Shown here: piece by piece, positions 10,550 through 21,691 of the stretch
Position numbering within the stretch: the first letter of the stretch is position 1
Layout: every line of letters begins with the position of its first letter
Assembly: GCA_025766275.1 (NCBI GenBank)
Contig: JAFKAC010000007.1
Location: 310,001-374,000 of the forward strand
Direction of reading: 5' to 3'
From: Lactarius indigo
Taxonomy: Eukaryota > Basidiomycota > Agaricomycetes > Russulales > Russulaceae
DNA: 64,000 nucleotides
Notes under the pieces: model-generated
Seen by the model: the letters and a program-made list of their open reading frames with translations, nothing else
Databases searched by the model: none
Told to the model about the DNA's origin: nothing
Translations under genes and position numbers: made by a program

Positions 10550-10975
10550 AATATTCTGAATTTGCAACTGAGGTGAACAGGGTGATTGGATCAAGGAGTG
10601 TGGAGAAGTAAAGAACGTGGAATCAAAAGAGTGTTGAGTCGAGGTCAAAAGACGAGAGAGAAGACTGGGGCGCTAGGGGATGGCAGGACCAAACCAAGGG
10701 GGTCGCCGATAGAGCTGGCAGGGCGGCAGGACATGTGTCATTATGACACCGCCCGCTAGTTGGTGCTTGAGAACACACTCTAAACACTCTTTCGGATTAA
10801 AGCGGAGTGTCTGCCAGCTGTGGCGCGACAAATCCGATTATTTTCCTTGTCTCTCAGTTCAACCGCCCGTCTCACTTGTCCTCTCCGTTTTCTTGTCCCT
10901 CGCTACTCCTTCTCCTTATCAGGCACACCCCACCCACCCATCATCCCTCTCAACCAATCTATACTCCTGCCATCA
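10550..10975. promoter_or_regulatory. Divergent promoter region, DUF7729 / DHH1
   Basis: The two start codons face away from each other across 426 bp. The DHH1 side, about 10,840-10,970, is strongly CT-rich on the coding strand (TTTTCTTGTCCCTCGC), typical of the core promoter and 5' leader of well-expressed fungal genes. No TATA box stands out. Confidence 0.45.
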
Positions 10976-12443
10976 ATGTCCCAATCAACGCGTTCCTCGT
11001 CCACAGCACCGTGAGTATCTCTCATTCGGTCCTGAAACCGTCTCACATACCCTCGTGGTCAAGTCCTCCCGATAACTGGCGCTCAAATCTCCGCCCCCCA
11101 CCACGCGATGACCGCCCACAAACAGAGGACGTCAAAGCAACAAAGGGTCTTGAGTTTGAAGACATGTTCCTCCGCCGAGAACTCCTCATGGGCATCTTCG
11201 AAGCTGGTTTCGAGAAGCCCTCTCCCATCCAAGAAGAAGCTATCCCAATCGCTCTAACAAAACGTGACGTACTCGCCCGTGCAAAGAACGGCACAGGCAA
11301 GACTGCTGCCTTTGTCATTCCCTCCTTGCAGCAAATCGATGTCAACAGGAATAAAATTCAGGCCCTTCTCCTGGTCCCAACACGAGAGCTCGCTTTGCAA
11401 ACGAGTCAGGTTTGCAAAACTCTCGGAAAGCATATGAACATCCAGGTCATGGTTACCACTGGCGGTACAACACTGAAAGACGACATTTTACGGTTATCGG
11501 AAACCGTTCATGTCCTCGTTGGCACCCCTGGTCGTATTCTTGATCTCGCCGGAAAAAACGTTGCCGATCTCAGTGAATGCCCTGTCTTTGTCATGGATGA
11601 GGCCGATAAGCTTCTTTCGCCCGAGTTCTCCCCCGTCATGGAGCAACTTCTCTCATACCTCCCAAAGACCCGTCAAGTCATGCTCTTTTCAGCCACCTTC
11701 CCTCTTATTGTAAAAGATTTCAAGGTGTGTACCTCGTCCGTTTCGCCCCCCACCTCCGTCAACTGAATGCCCTTTAGGACAAACATATGAATGCTCCTCA
11801 CGAAATTAATCTCATGGATGAACTTACACTTCGCGGCGTCACCCAATATTATGCCTATGTCGAGGAGCGGCAGAAGGTTCATTGCCTCAACACCCTCTTC
11901 TCTAAGGTCCGGTCTCACATATACACCACCGCCTTCCTCTTTGCCTAATCCGCTTTTTTTCTCCCACAGCTGCAAATCAATCAGTCTATAATCTTCTGTA
12001 ACTCAACAAATCGCGTCGAGCTCTTGGCCAAAAAGGTTACTGAGCTTGGCTACTCATGTTTTTATTCACACGCAAAGATGCTCCAATCGCATCGCAACCG
12101 TGTCTTCCACGACTTCCGCAATGGTGTCTGCCGAAATCTGGTCTGTTCAGATTTGCTGACACGTGGTATTGACATCCAAGCTGTCAATGTCGTTATCAAC
12201 TTTGATTTCCCTAAGAACTCGGAGACGTACCTCCACCGAATTGGCCGATCTGGGCGCTTCGGACACTTGGGTCTTGCTATCAACCTCGTTACCTATGAAG
12301 ATCGTTTCAACCTATACAAGATTGAACAAGAGCTCGGCACGGAGATCCAACCAATTCCCCAGCAGATTGACAAAGGCCTTTATGTCGCACCGAGCGCTGT
12401 CGACGAGCCGACGGACCCTAAAGCCACTCAGCAGCCGGAACAA

Positions 12444-12475
<32 letters not shown>

Positions 12476-12668
12476 ACAACCCACTCCTGCACCTCGGAAC
12501 GCTCAGGCCCCGCCTCCCCGCCTGTCGGCTCCTCAACAACCCGTCTACCAGACGAATGGACAACCTCCTGCAAGACAAAACGGAGGCACTGCCCCGCCGC
12601 CACGACAATACACCGGCCCAATCCCACCAACCGCCCAAAGGGGGCAGGTCCCCGTACCCCAACGATGA
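10976..12668 (+). CDS. DHH1: DEAD-box RNA helicase Dhh1 (DDX6)
   Basis: This is an ATP-dependent RNA helicase that promotes decapping and translational repression of mRNA in cytoplasmic P-bodies. The exons are 10976-11010, 11064-11724, 11778-11906 and 11970-12668. Motifs in order: the Q motif region ([16 protein letters not shown]), Walker [28 protein letters not shown] (MDEADKLL), SAT (FSATFP), [26 protein letters not shown] and [13 protein letters not shown]. The core is full length and shows the Dhh1-specific DWRSNL-like N-terminal block (DNWRSNL). After [13 protein letters not shown] the tail is low complexity, with a run of 14 glutamines (encoded by mixed CAA and CAG) and then a Pro/Gln-rich end. 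Such tails favour phase separation in homologues. No frameshift is present. Confidence 0.96.
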
Positions 12669-14773
12669 GCACATCTGTGGGCAGAGTCTCGTAGGGGCGA
12701 TCACTATTTTTCTATCTTGGAGCTCGCCGCTTCTTGGTCACTTTTCTGACTTCACGACGCAATCACAACGTTAAGGCCTTTCTTTGTGTACTTTTCCTCA
12801 TCGGTTCCTCAACCTTTTCCGGATACTTTCCACCATCGGGGTAGGCAACACGAAACCTTTTTTTTTTATCTATTTTTTTTTTCGTGGACCAATTACCATG
12901 CGGTCAACCATACAAGGGACTGCTTCGTTTGTCCTTTACTCTCCCCTGCTATTTTATTTTCCCCCTCCACCCCTTTTACGCCTTGATTTTTCTCTGCGAT
13001 TGCGTAGACACTTAGTTGGAAAGTACGAGTTGCAGCAGTCCACTTGCCTTTGCGATGGCTGTTGGGTCGCCCATCGACGTCGACTAGTTGAAATGTTGTC
13101 AACCCTAATACATTTCATTTGTCGACATCTTGTGTTGTGAACGTCGTCATTTTTGTGACTGTGTCTACGTGTCAGTCAATCCGTCGACGTCACCGAGTCA
13201 GTTACCCACACCGCCTTCTTTCGACAACCACAACCTGATTGACAAGACAGAGGCGAATGACCTCACTGGCAGTTATGGTAATGCTATATGGGGTTCTGAA
13301 CAGTACCTCAAGGAGTAGGGGATTCGAAATTCAAGAAAAACTCATTGTCACAGGTACAGATCACACCCTCTCCACCCAGCCTCAGTTCCTTGTTTTCATA
13401 CATCGATGCATCGACGTATATCATTGCCTGTGACCCATCACCGGAGAGGGCCCCTCGTGTATTATGGCACAGAAAAAAAGAACGCACTTGAGCTGGCCGT
13501 TCGCTGCATGGCGTGCTCGTCCGACCTCGGACTCGCCTTTCTCTTGTTCCTCTTCGTATGCCGTCAGCCGACGATAGCTGCTCACGAAATTGGACTTGGG
13601 GCTAGGGCTAGTACTGTCCCCGGTTGAGCACGCGGCTGGGCAGCGCAGGGCCATCGCTACGTTCGAATGCGCTCCTCGCCCGATTTCTACCCGTATCCCA
13701 GTCCCACCCCTCCCACCCTTCCCGCTACGCGCCTGTGGGCCCTTGATGCCCTTGATGCGGACTGCAACGACTTTCCTGCGCCGTTCGCCCGCCGGGCCGC
13801 CGGAGGAGGGGGACGGGGACGGGTCGCACGCATGCATGCATGTACAGTACACGCTTCCATTCGTACTTGTTCTGGTCCCGCGAAGAAGGGGCGATAACAC
13901 CGTTCGTCCCGCCTCATGCTGTACCCCTATAGGAGGCGTGTCTTGTGACGCGCTGCTGCAGGCGCTCACGTACACGGCACGGTAACCGAGACTCGAGGGC
14001 AGCGCGCTCCAACCAATGTCAGGCGTCTGGGTCGACGATCTTCTTTATTTGGAAGGCAGCAGGGGCGGCGTGAAGGTGGACTTTGAACGTGCTCACGCGC
14101 GACACTAGCCCCTCTTCTCGGACCATGAATTTGTTTCACAATGGGGGTTGCGATTACGGTACGTTTGCCCGTCTGTTGTCAGATCTGCCAAGCATGGTTT
14201 TTTTTTTTCTTTTTCATTTCATACGCCCTCGAAGACGGTGACAACGGCGCTTATGCGCGCCCTCGTGCGAGGCGTTTCACGTCATGCATACCTTCCCCAC
14301 CCCCGTTCATATATGTTCACGATGGTCGTGCGACAGCCCACGGCGCCGCCTTGATCGCAGAGGGCTGACCTCCGATCAGACTGCCGACCCTGCTTTTTCC
14401 TTTTCTGACGGCCGTCGCTCATGTGGCCGTCGAAGTTGATTGTTGGGCCCTCTGGAACGGTAAGGGGCGTAGATCAAAGCGATTGCAGAAAATGTTCCAC
14501 ATTCACGACCATGGAAACAGGGGATTCCCGGATAGCGGATGGATAGATTGAAAGATGTGATCGGAAACTTTTTTCTTCGACGAGGAGTTAATGAAGGGTA
14601 ACGGCGTTGTAAACTCTCCTCTTGTACTTACTCGGTGAAGTTGGTGCGCTTGGGTTGAGTGAGATTTACGTAAATTGCGTGCACGTGATGTAATATTAGT
14701 GACTTGTGCTGTCGGTGACAGTGGCAAGGTCCAATCCCTCGCTGTCGTTGTCCCCTGTCCCCCCGACGACAAT
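12669..14773. other. Intergenic stretch between DHH1 and mL59
   Basis: I see no gene here. It begins with the T-rich 3' flank of DHH1 (runs of T at about 12,858-12,881). The middle, about 13,590-13,990, is GC-rich and open on both strands by composition alone. A CATG-rich palindromic spot lies at about 13,829-13,845. Another T run is at 14,199-14,210, and the final 100 bp is the mL59 promoter and leader. Confidence 0.5.
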
Positions 14774-15571
14774 ATGTCCCAATCTCTTCGCGCAGTCAAG
14801 CGCTTTCGACTACGCGAGCTTGTCCCACCTCCGACCATATTTTCCCCTACCGCTTCTAAACTTTCCGAGCGGTCGACACCTGAACAACTTTCCAAATTTG
14901 GGGTCATTCCCAACCCGTTCGTTCCACACAAAAACCCCCAGTCGGGGCGGTGGGCACCTCCAAAGTACTCCCTGCGTCGTCAAGCCGAACTCATCAAACA
15001 CGCGCGGGCGAGCGGAACGCTGCATCTCCTCCCACCAGGTCCCAAAATGAGCTCTGGACAGCTGGCCGCAGCAACAACCGCGGCTTCTGCAACTCCGGCC
15101 GCAACCCATCATCCCGCGGCAGATCCCGCGGCGGAGGTCAAGGTCAGCGGGTTGACGAATCGGCGGCCCACTCAACAGGAGGCACGGGACGACGACGCCG
15201 CGTGGAAGGGGTCTGTAGAGTGGGTGGGAAGCTTAAGAGAACGCAGCGTCGTGGGCGCGGACGTCGGGAACCGCCTTTACGCCGGGAAGAAGAGGATGTT
15301 CAAGGGTCACAAGTGGGAGCGTACGCGCGAACGGCGCATCACTCGTACGAAGATTCTGCTACGTGACATGGACAAACGTGTGGAGCGCTTCAAACAGGTG
15401 CGTGTGTTGTTCAAGTTGTACTTCACATTCTTTCTTCCTCCCTTCGGTCCCCCATTTCCCTCGTTGACATTTACATTCTTCTTTTTCGCTTAGTACCGTG
15501 CGAAGGGCAAGCCGCTGCCGCTGGCAAGGAGATCCAATCTACTGAAGAAGACCCAGAAGTTGCCATTCTAG
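14774..15571 (+). CDS. MRPL25: Mitochondrial large-subunit ribosomal protein mL59
   Basis: This is a structural protein of the mitochondrial large ribosomal subunit (yeast Mrpl25/YmL25). The start ATG 14,774 gives MSQSLRAVKRFRLREL, a basic, amphipathic start suited to mitochondrial import. The mL59 hallmark NPFVPHKNPQSGRWAPPKYS followed by LRRQAELIK lies near residues 55-80, with LHLLPPGPK after it. The C-terminal half is strongly basic (GKKRMFKGHKWERTRERR). One intron (15398-15493) separates a short last exon encoding YRAKGKPLPLARRSNLLKK and the stop at 15,569-15,571. The protein is about 233 residues, longer than yeast, with an Ala-rich spacer. It is intact. Confidence 0.9.
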
Positions 15572-15910
15572 TATCTAGACTCACGAATGCGTTTTCCAGC
15601 ACCTGGACTCTTATCGTGTCACATACTAATGGAAACGAACGGCGTCACACTAGTGGGTCTATTCCCGAAAGATGAATATTACATTACATCCCGCGCGAAA
15701 CGAACCGCTCCTGCGTACTCGAAATGATACCCCCGGTGTCGATGTTGGACCGAGTCATACACTCCTAGAACGATCGCCAATGTCATTCGTCTGTCCATGC
15801 ACGCTCCCACAATTGATATCACTGTGATCGAAGGACTGACTGACCCTAAGCTTGACTCTCGTGAGCGTGCGAGTCGTCTCGACGAAAGACCTCTCTTTGC
15901 ATACAAATTG

Positions 15911-16822
15911 TCAGGTTTGTGCGTTTGGGTGCCCTGCTGCTGCGGGTGGAATGTTGCCATGCCTGTTGTTCATATCGATGATGCCGTTGCGCACCCCACC
16001 CACGCCCGTCCGATCGTGTCCCGTGGCATTCTGGAACTGTGGGTTGCGATTATGGCCCTGGGGTGCGGAGTTGCCAACCGAGACACTGGGGTACCCGGCG
16101 CCGCGGCAATACCCCGCCTGTTTGTCAATAGGCGATCCAGGTGCCGTACCGTTCTGGACTGGCCCTAGACCGGCCTCAGATGCGTGGAGCATTGCACCGT
16201 CAGAAGACGCCCGTTGATCATCATCGTGTCTGATTGGTAAATGAGTTGTAGCACGTCCTTGCTGTGAGAAATGCTCATTTGGTGCCCCGGTCGTCGTGTG
16301 AGGAGGCAGTTGGGGATGAGGTGAATGATTTCGAGGGAAAGGATGATGCCGTCGATGGACCCCACCTTGGTAGGCCGTCGATGTGAAAGTGGTAATAGGG
16401 CTTGTGAGTGAGAAAGAACTTCCTGGAGAGGGGATACGTCGCCAGAATGAGGGGTGGGGGGGCTGTAAATTAGGCACAGAAATCAGAACACAATTTCTCC
16501 ACTCAAACCAAGTGATCTCGCCGCCCGCTGGGACCGTGAACCGAACACTTACCGCATTGCATTTAGCACTGACATCTAATTCAGTTATCGTACGGTCAGA
16601 TAACATGAAGGTGAGAGACGGGGAGGGGGGCTCACGCGTCGTAATACAGCCGAATACTTCAAAATTATTGCCAACTCTGGCACCCGCATGAGAGCCCTGA
16701 TGAAATAAGATTCCCGTATCCCAAAATAAAGTCGTGAGCTGCAGGCCACCGGGGCTGAGCGTTGATTCTGGAAACACTTCCTTGGGTGGTGAGCGGATTT
16801 GGTAGCTTGATCGTCGCGCCAT
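15911..16822 (-). CDS. Unrecognised Ser/Pro/His-rich protein, model uncertain
   Basis: This is an open frame of 303 codons from ATG 16,822 (MARRSSYQIRSPPKEV). I do not recognise a family. The N-terminal part (LTFMLSDRTITELDVSAKC, VRFTVPAGGEITWFEW) looks folded, while the C-terminal half is low complexity, rich in His, Pro, Gly and Asn. Another frame upstream (about 16,665-16,949) is also protein-like (TIKLPNPLTTQGSVSRINAQ), so the true gene may start near 16,950 and be spliced. The 339 bp between the mL59 stop and this frame holds only 3' flanks. Confidence 0.35.
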   Translation of the reverse strand: MARRSSYQIRSPPKEVFPESTLSPGGLQLTTLFWDTGILFHQGSHAGARVGNNFEVFGCITTREPPSPSLTFMLSDRTITELDVSAKCNAVSVRFTVPAGGEITWFEWRNCVLISVPNLQPPHPSFWRRIPSPGSSFSLTSPITTFTSTAYQGGVHRRHHPFPRNHSPHPQLPPHTTTGAPNEHFSQQGRATTHLPIRHDDDQRASSDGAMLHASEAGLGPVQNGTAPGSPIDKQAGYCRGAGYPSVSVGNSAPQGHNRNPQFQNATGHDRTGVGGVRNGIIDMNNRHGNIPPAAAGHPNAQT

Positions 16823-16949
16823 CGCAGATCGTGGAAAGCACAGATAAGTCTTCTGGCAAAGGAGGGAGTGGAGGGAGGGTGTAAGAAGGAGAGAGTGTCG
16901 CAGTCGACGATGTCAGAGGCGAATGGGGATTATGAAGCGAGAAACGCAA

Positions 16950-18624
16950 GAACTAGGATGAAAATTCGGCGGAGGGTTCGGCCAGTGGAGCACAAACTCG
17001 GGAATAGGTGCAGCCCAGCCTTGCTTGTGCAAGTAGCTTGCCCGGGCGGAAACGCCCGCGAGACGGAGATAAGTCCAGTCCAGTCCAGGCGTAGTTTAGG
17101 GTTTTATAAAATTAGGAAATATGGAGCGCCGGTAAAGCGCGGATTCAGGCGGACAAATATGTGCTGGTATGGACGTCCCGGACGGGTAGGACGAGCACAC
17201 GACCCCCATGTTGGGTAGCCATTGGCCGGACTTTCCCCTGATCAATGGTCCAGTCCCCCAAAATTGCGGGGAGCCAATGAAAGTGATTGGTGATTTTTAT
17301 TGGTGGTCTGGATCGGATAGATGACGGAGACGACGACTCCTTTAAGCGTTCGTTGAACGAACTCTTGCGCGCGTCCCAGACGAGTTGCGACGAGCCATGT
17401 GATGGTTACTAGCCTCCATTCTACCAATGGCGATGCACAGGGAGGGATATAAATCTGAGATGGAGGGGGTTAGTAGCATGAGGGACCTAGAACAAGTCTC
17501 TCTATTTACATGGATTCTAGGTCCCGACTGCTTGGCGTCTCGTTTAAGCGAAACTGACCCAGATCTACCCAATAAACAGTCAAATTGAAAACCTGTCTTT
17601 ACAACGTTAGAGCGGCGCGTGAAGTCACGTTCCTTCCTCAAACGTTCAGCCAGCCTCGTATTCCCGACTTATGTGGCCTGGTGATCCCTAGTCACTCCAC
17701 GGTCACCTAAAATCGTCCGCTTTCATAATGCCGACGAGGTTGGAAGATGGGCGATAGTGCGCAGGCATGTTCCACCGTAACCCCTGAGCATCACTCCGTT
17801 AAGACTCCGCTAACCGCCCTGTTTACAAAGCGTATAACCGGTCTGTGAGAAATCACGTACTGTATTGTGCGCTACGCAGCCGCAGTGCGGTCTTTTTTGA
17901 CCATTGGTCGGAATAAAACCCACAAACTAGGCCTTACTTTTGCGCCGAGTTTGAACAAGGAACAAAGAAACAGCGATGGACCTGAGTTCCGGCTATCTTA
18001 CAGCAATGATCCCCATGGTCAATTTGCGGCTGTTGAGGCCATGACAGCACCATGTGGTCCCAGCCCAGCGCTGTCCGAAAAGGGAAAGAATCGTACATGC
18101 TCTGACGATGGGCTTGGACTATTGCAGACGGGCGCCAATAACTGAATACAGGGAAATGCACGTCTACCAGTGACCCAGAAGATATGTTCGATGTTCGACG
18201 AACCGAACAACATGATGGCGTCAAATCGGAGATCCCCAGGGTTATATCTCTTCTGCTAACGCCGATGACGCCAAGCCAGCGCCTTCGTCGTTGGAACGGG
18301 AGGGTATACGAAAACGCGACTGCATGTACCGATGGATAGTTATAGTTAAACCTCGGACCACAGTTCCACACAGCCTCTGGGAACGTAAGTCTAATACGGT
18401 GCTCTATATTCCCACATTACAGTAAGTCGAATAAATAGCTGTGTATCGATATATGATAAACGCGCGAAACATCAGATCGTGGAGGATAGAGGTGATTGGT
18501 GATTATAAAATATACACCTATGAAACACAGACAGACACCTACTCAGGCCAAGTGACGATTGAGCTGAATGATGGGCATCCAACTGCCCGACGACACGTGT
18601 ACTACGCCGACCAAGATGACATCA
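16950..18624. other. Intergenic stretch without a visible gene
   Basis: Short open frames only, none with a real start plus recognisable composition. Part of 18,441-18,683 is open on the plus strand but starts at GTG and overlaps the last proposed exon of the next gene. No repeats or RNA genes were recognised. Confidence 0.45.
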
Positions 18625-19426
18625 TTACGGGTGATACCGTTGAACCCGATGCGCCAGCGAGGCTCGCCTTGATGTACTTCTGAAACAGCTTCCTAAACCA
18701 TGATCAATGACCCGGTTCTAAAAAAAGAGAGCGAAAAAAAACGCAACTTACACTCATAAACTTATCAACGGAGCGACCGATATGCCTCACGAATTTCTCA
18801 AAGGTTATCGGGTTACGGTTCGGAGTCTCGTCTCGTGTCTGGAATTGGCGCTTCCACTCATGGTAGCCAGGCCACTGGGGATGCGGAGATAAACACTATG
18901 AGAAACACGCGGCGGGCACGCAACTCACATTGATCCGAATATGGACGGAGGTCCTTCCACCCACGTTCACTTGTTGTACAGAGTCAACAAGTCTTCTGAA
19001 GTTTCCAAGGACTACATCCGACAGGGACATCCCAATTGACCCGTCGTCCTGGCGGAGGAAAATCGGTAGCTGGAGGACGGCGTCCGTCACGTATTTACGC
19101 ATATCGCGCGGGGTCTGTGGGAGCCATAGCCCTTGTGGAATGATGGTTCCCCTCGTTAACTCGGCTTTATAATCGAGAACCATGATGAGAAATCCTCGCG
19201 AGGACATCGCATTGGCGGTGATGGCTAACGAGGTGATGGGCGCGATGAAAAATGACGTCGGCCATCCCGGCGCTGAGAATCCTACTTGGATGGATCGAGG
19301 AGACACCTTGAGAACTGAAGCAAAAAATGTCTCCGAATACGTTCCAAACGTGAGTCCTATATAGCCATGGTGGAGCATGCTCTCTGCGCCAGTTACCTGG
19401 GGTACAAAGTACATGGGTTGCGACAT
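18625..19426 (-). CDS. Hypothetical protein, four exons
   Basis: I do not recognise the family. The start is ATG 19,426 (MSQPMYFVPQ). A 40-nt intron probably follows (GTAACT...ATAG), then a long exon with folded-protein composition: LTFGTYSETFFASVLKVSP, SAPGWPTSFFIAPITSLAI, LPIFLRQDDGSIGMSLSDVV and GGRTSVHIRIN. After a GTGAGT intron the next exon reads CLSPHPQWPGYHEWKRQF and NPITFEKFVRHIGRSVDKFM up to 18,752. A GTAAGT intron leads to a short basic last exon with a TAA at 18,625-18,627. All joins are in phase. The last exon is the weakest part of the model. Confidence 0.45.
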
Positions 19427-21691
19427 GTTCAGGCAGGGTGGTGCTCGATGTATGGAACGTGATACAGACTCTGCGAGGGTTTGCTGGAGGTATCACCAAT
19501 ACAACTGGAAACGGGAGAAGTTGGTTAAAGCAAGGAACCCGGATCGCAGTTCCATTATATTATGTTGGCGAGCGGCAAGGCGGAACGGAGTGGAGGAACA
19601 ATCAACGACGAAGAAGGAAACACTGTCAATCCGTCAAAACTACGGAAGAAACAAGTAAAATGATATGAGTCCAACACAGTGATTAAAGAGTCAACGGTGG
19701 ACCCCACGGTATGTCATTTTGATCGCAGTGCAACAAAACACCGTCAAGTTGGCGCTGGGTCTGAAACGTTTAAGTGGAGAGACGGAGAGTAAGCCTGTGT
19801 CGTCCAGACATGTGGGCCAAAACCGCGGGTAGGGCGTGTCAATGAACCTGAGCGTTGTCACATAGTAATTTGGGTCACAGAGACGCCACAGTGAGCGTTA
19901 AACTGAGAAGGCGGTGACAAAAGATGACTAGAACAGCGCTAGGAACGGAGGATGGATATGGGGTGCCTGTTCCGGCGGTCCGTGGTTGGGAGAGCTTGAC
20001 TTGAGCGTGGTGACTGCCAGGTGGATATGATACACTGGCATCACTGGCACTTACTGTTTACCTTTCCAGGGTACAATATATTCCGGCCCGTACCCCCCGG
20101 TTTCAAGTTGGCTAATCTAATTTTGGCTGCATTTGTTGTGTTGTGCAGTGCAAGATTCGAATGACTGACTCTGGCGATGCGGTGCAGTGCGCCGGCACAG
20201 CAAGAACATGCGTACTTCTCGACTTGGAATCCTCTCGTCCAGTTATCGAGTCACCCTTGGGAGTTCTGACGACACGTACCCGCGGTGTATTGCTGCTATT
20301 ATCCCTGTCTACCAGCACTGCACCCGAGTGAACAGCTGGTCGCCGCGGCATTACTTGGCGCACCGTCATTCCGGGGATTGATTCCTCACTAGGGAAATGA
20401 GGCTCCACATCGCTCTCGTGTTTCGTTCCTTCCTGAGTGAGTCACGCATTAAAGTTGGGGGGAATAGAGTAGATGCATTGGTGACTTACGCGCTCAGGGC
20501 CGAGGCGCCGCAGCTACCTACCTTTCTTAGTTGGCTTCGTAACGGGCCTTCAATTTTAAATTTTCTCATCTCCGGTAGAACGATGAATTTATTCCTTTGT
20601 GGGAGTCGTATCACTGAAGGTCCGTGAGGGTTTCGTTCTCGGGTGATCATGGTGTCACTGCTGCACTTATTCTTGCAAGAAAAGAAAACGCTTCATGACA
20701 GTACTGGCAATGTCTGTATTCGAGTTGGCGACCCACACATGAACCCCACAACGGATGTGGCAAGTCTGGAAGTCGTTGAGACTTGAAAAGTCTAGTAGTT
20801 TCACCATTCACCTCCTTAACGCCAGCTTCAGAAATATTACATCGGTGGAAATGCAACTTTTTCATTCTTTCTGGTTGTCAGAGCAAGGAGCTTCCATCGC
20901 TGTCACGACTCTCATTCTCAAGTTGATAGACAAGGAATGAATGTCGCCAAGCTTGGGCGTACAATGTACATCTACTACTGGTAGGTCAAACGATAAGCCA
21001 TCACATCTAAATGATAGATGGTCGTGAGAACTGTGCGTCCGCCTTCGATTTTCTTACCTCCGCACACCAATCGAATTGGTGCGGCTAGTCCTAAATGAAT
21101 GTCGTGGGGCAACCGGAGAAAGACTAAGCAGTGAGTCATGGAAAACGTCTCGTAGAAGAGCAGCCACAGAACTGGTCTGTTGTCTGCCCTAAGGCGGATG
21201 AGGCCGCGAGTGTCGGCCAGCTCCTGAGTTCATTTCGGTACCTGTTCGTTCCTCTCACAGAAGTGGCCTAGTTACCGCGCTTCAAGTATCTCAGTAAAAA
21301 CGTCTTTGCTATTGCTGTCCCCAAACTCTACACCGCGTAATAAAGATTTTTTTTCTGAGTAGACTAGGTGTTTGCGCACGACGTTCATTGTGAGAAGTCT
21401 CTGATCTGATGAGTCCGTGGCATCGAAACACCGTTGATGAAAAAAAAAAAAAGACGTTGAAGCTGCAAGCAAAGCGATCCGGAAGCCGATCGCCATCCAA
21501 GGACAGTTGATTCTCGTAACTTTACCGCTTCGCGAGCGACAAAGATGGCTGCGATGGCCAGTCTGCTGGCGTAGTCCTCCGAGGTTTTCGGCGAGGTGGT
21601 GTGACCATTCCACGAGGTAGTGATGACGAGAAAGGCATGCTATAATACACGTCGTGCGCGGGGATACAAGAGCTTACAAGAAACCTAAAAA
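19427..21691. other. Intergenic stretch without a visible gene
   Basis: About 2.3 kb with only short, uncharacteristic open frames on both strands and a run of A at 21,439-21,451. The left part should contain the promoter of the hypothetical gene ending at 19,426. No transposon ends, tRNA or tandem repeats were recognised. Confidence 0.45.

Noticed and set aside
10550..10648. Upstream extension of the DUF7729 frame
   Set aside because: It begins at TTG. The first ATG is at 10,549, and the extra 33 codons would also lie in the CT/AG-biased promoter region.
13421..13985. Overlapping long open frames on both strands between DHH1 and mL59
   Set aside because: The stretch is GC-rich, so stops are rare by chance. 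No splice structure, known motif or sensible start supports either strand.
15911..16200. Plus-strand frames opposite the unrecognised minus gene
   Set aside because: They are GC-driven shadows; the minus strand has the longer frame with a real ATG, although even that gene is uncertain.
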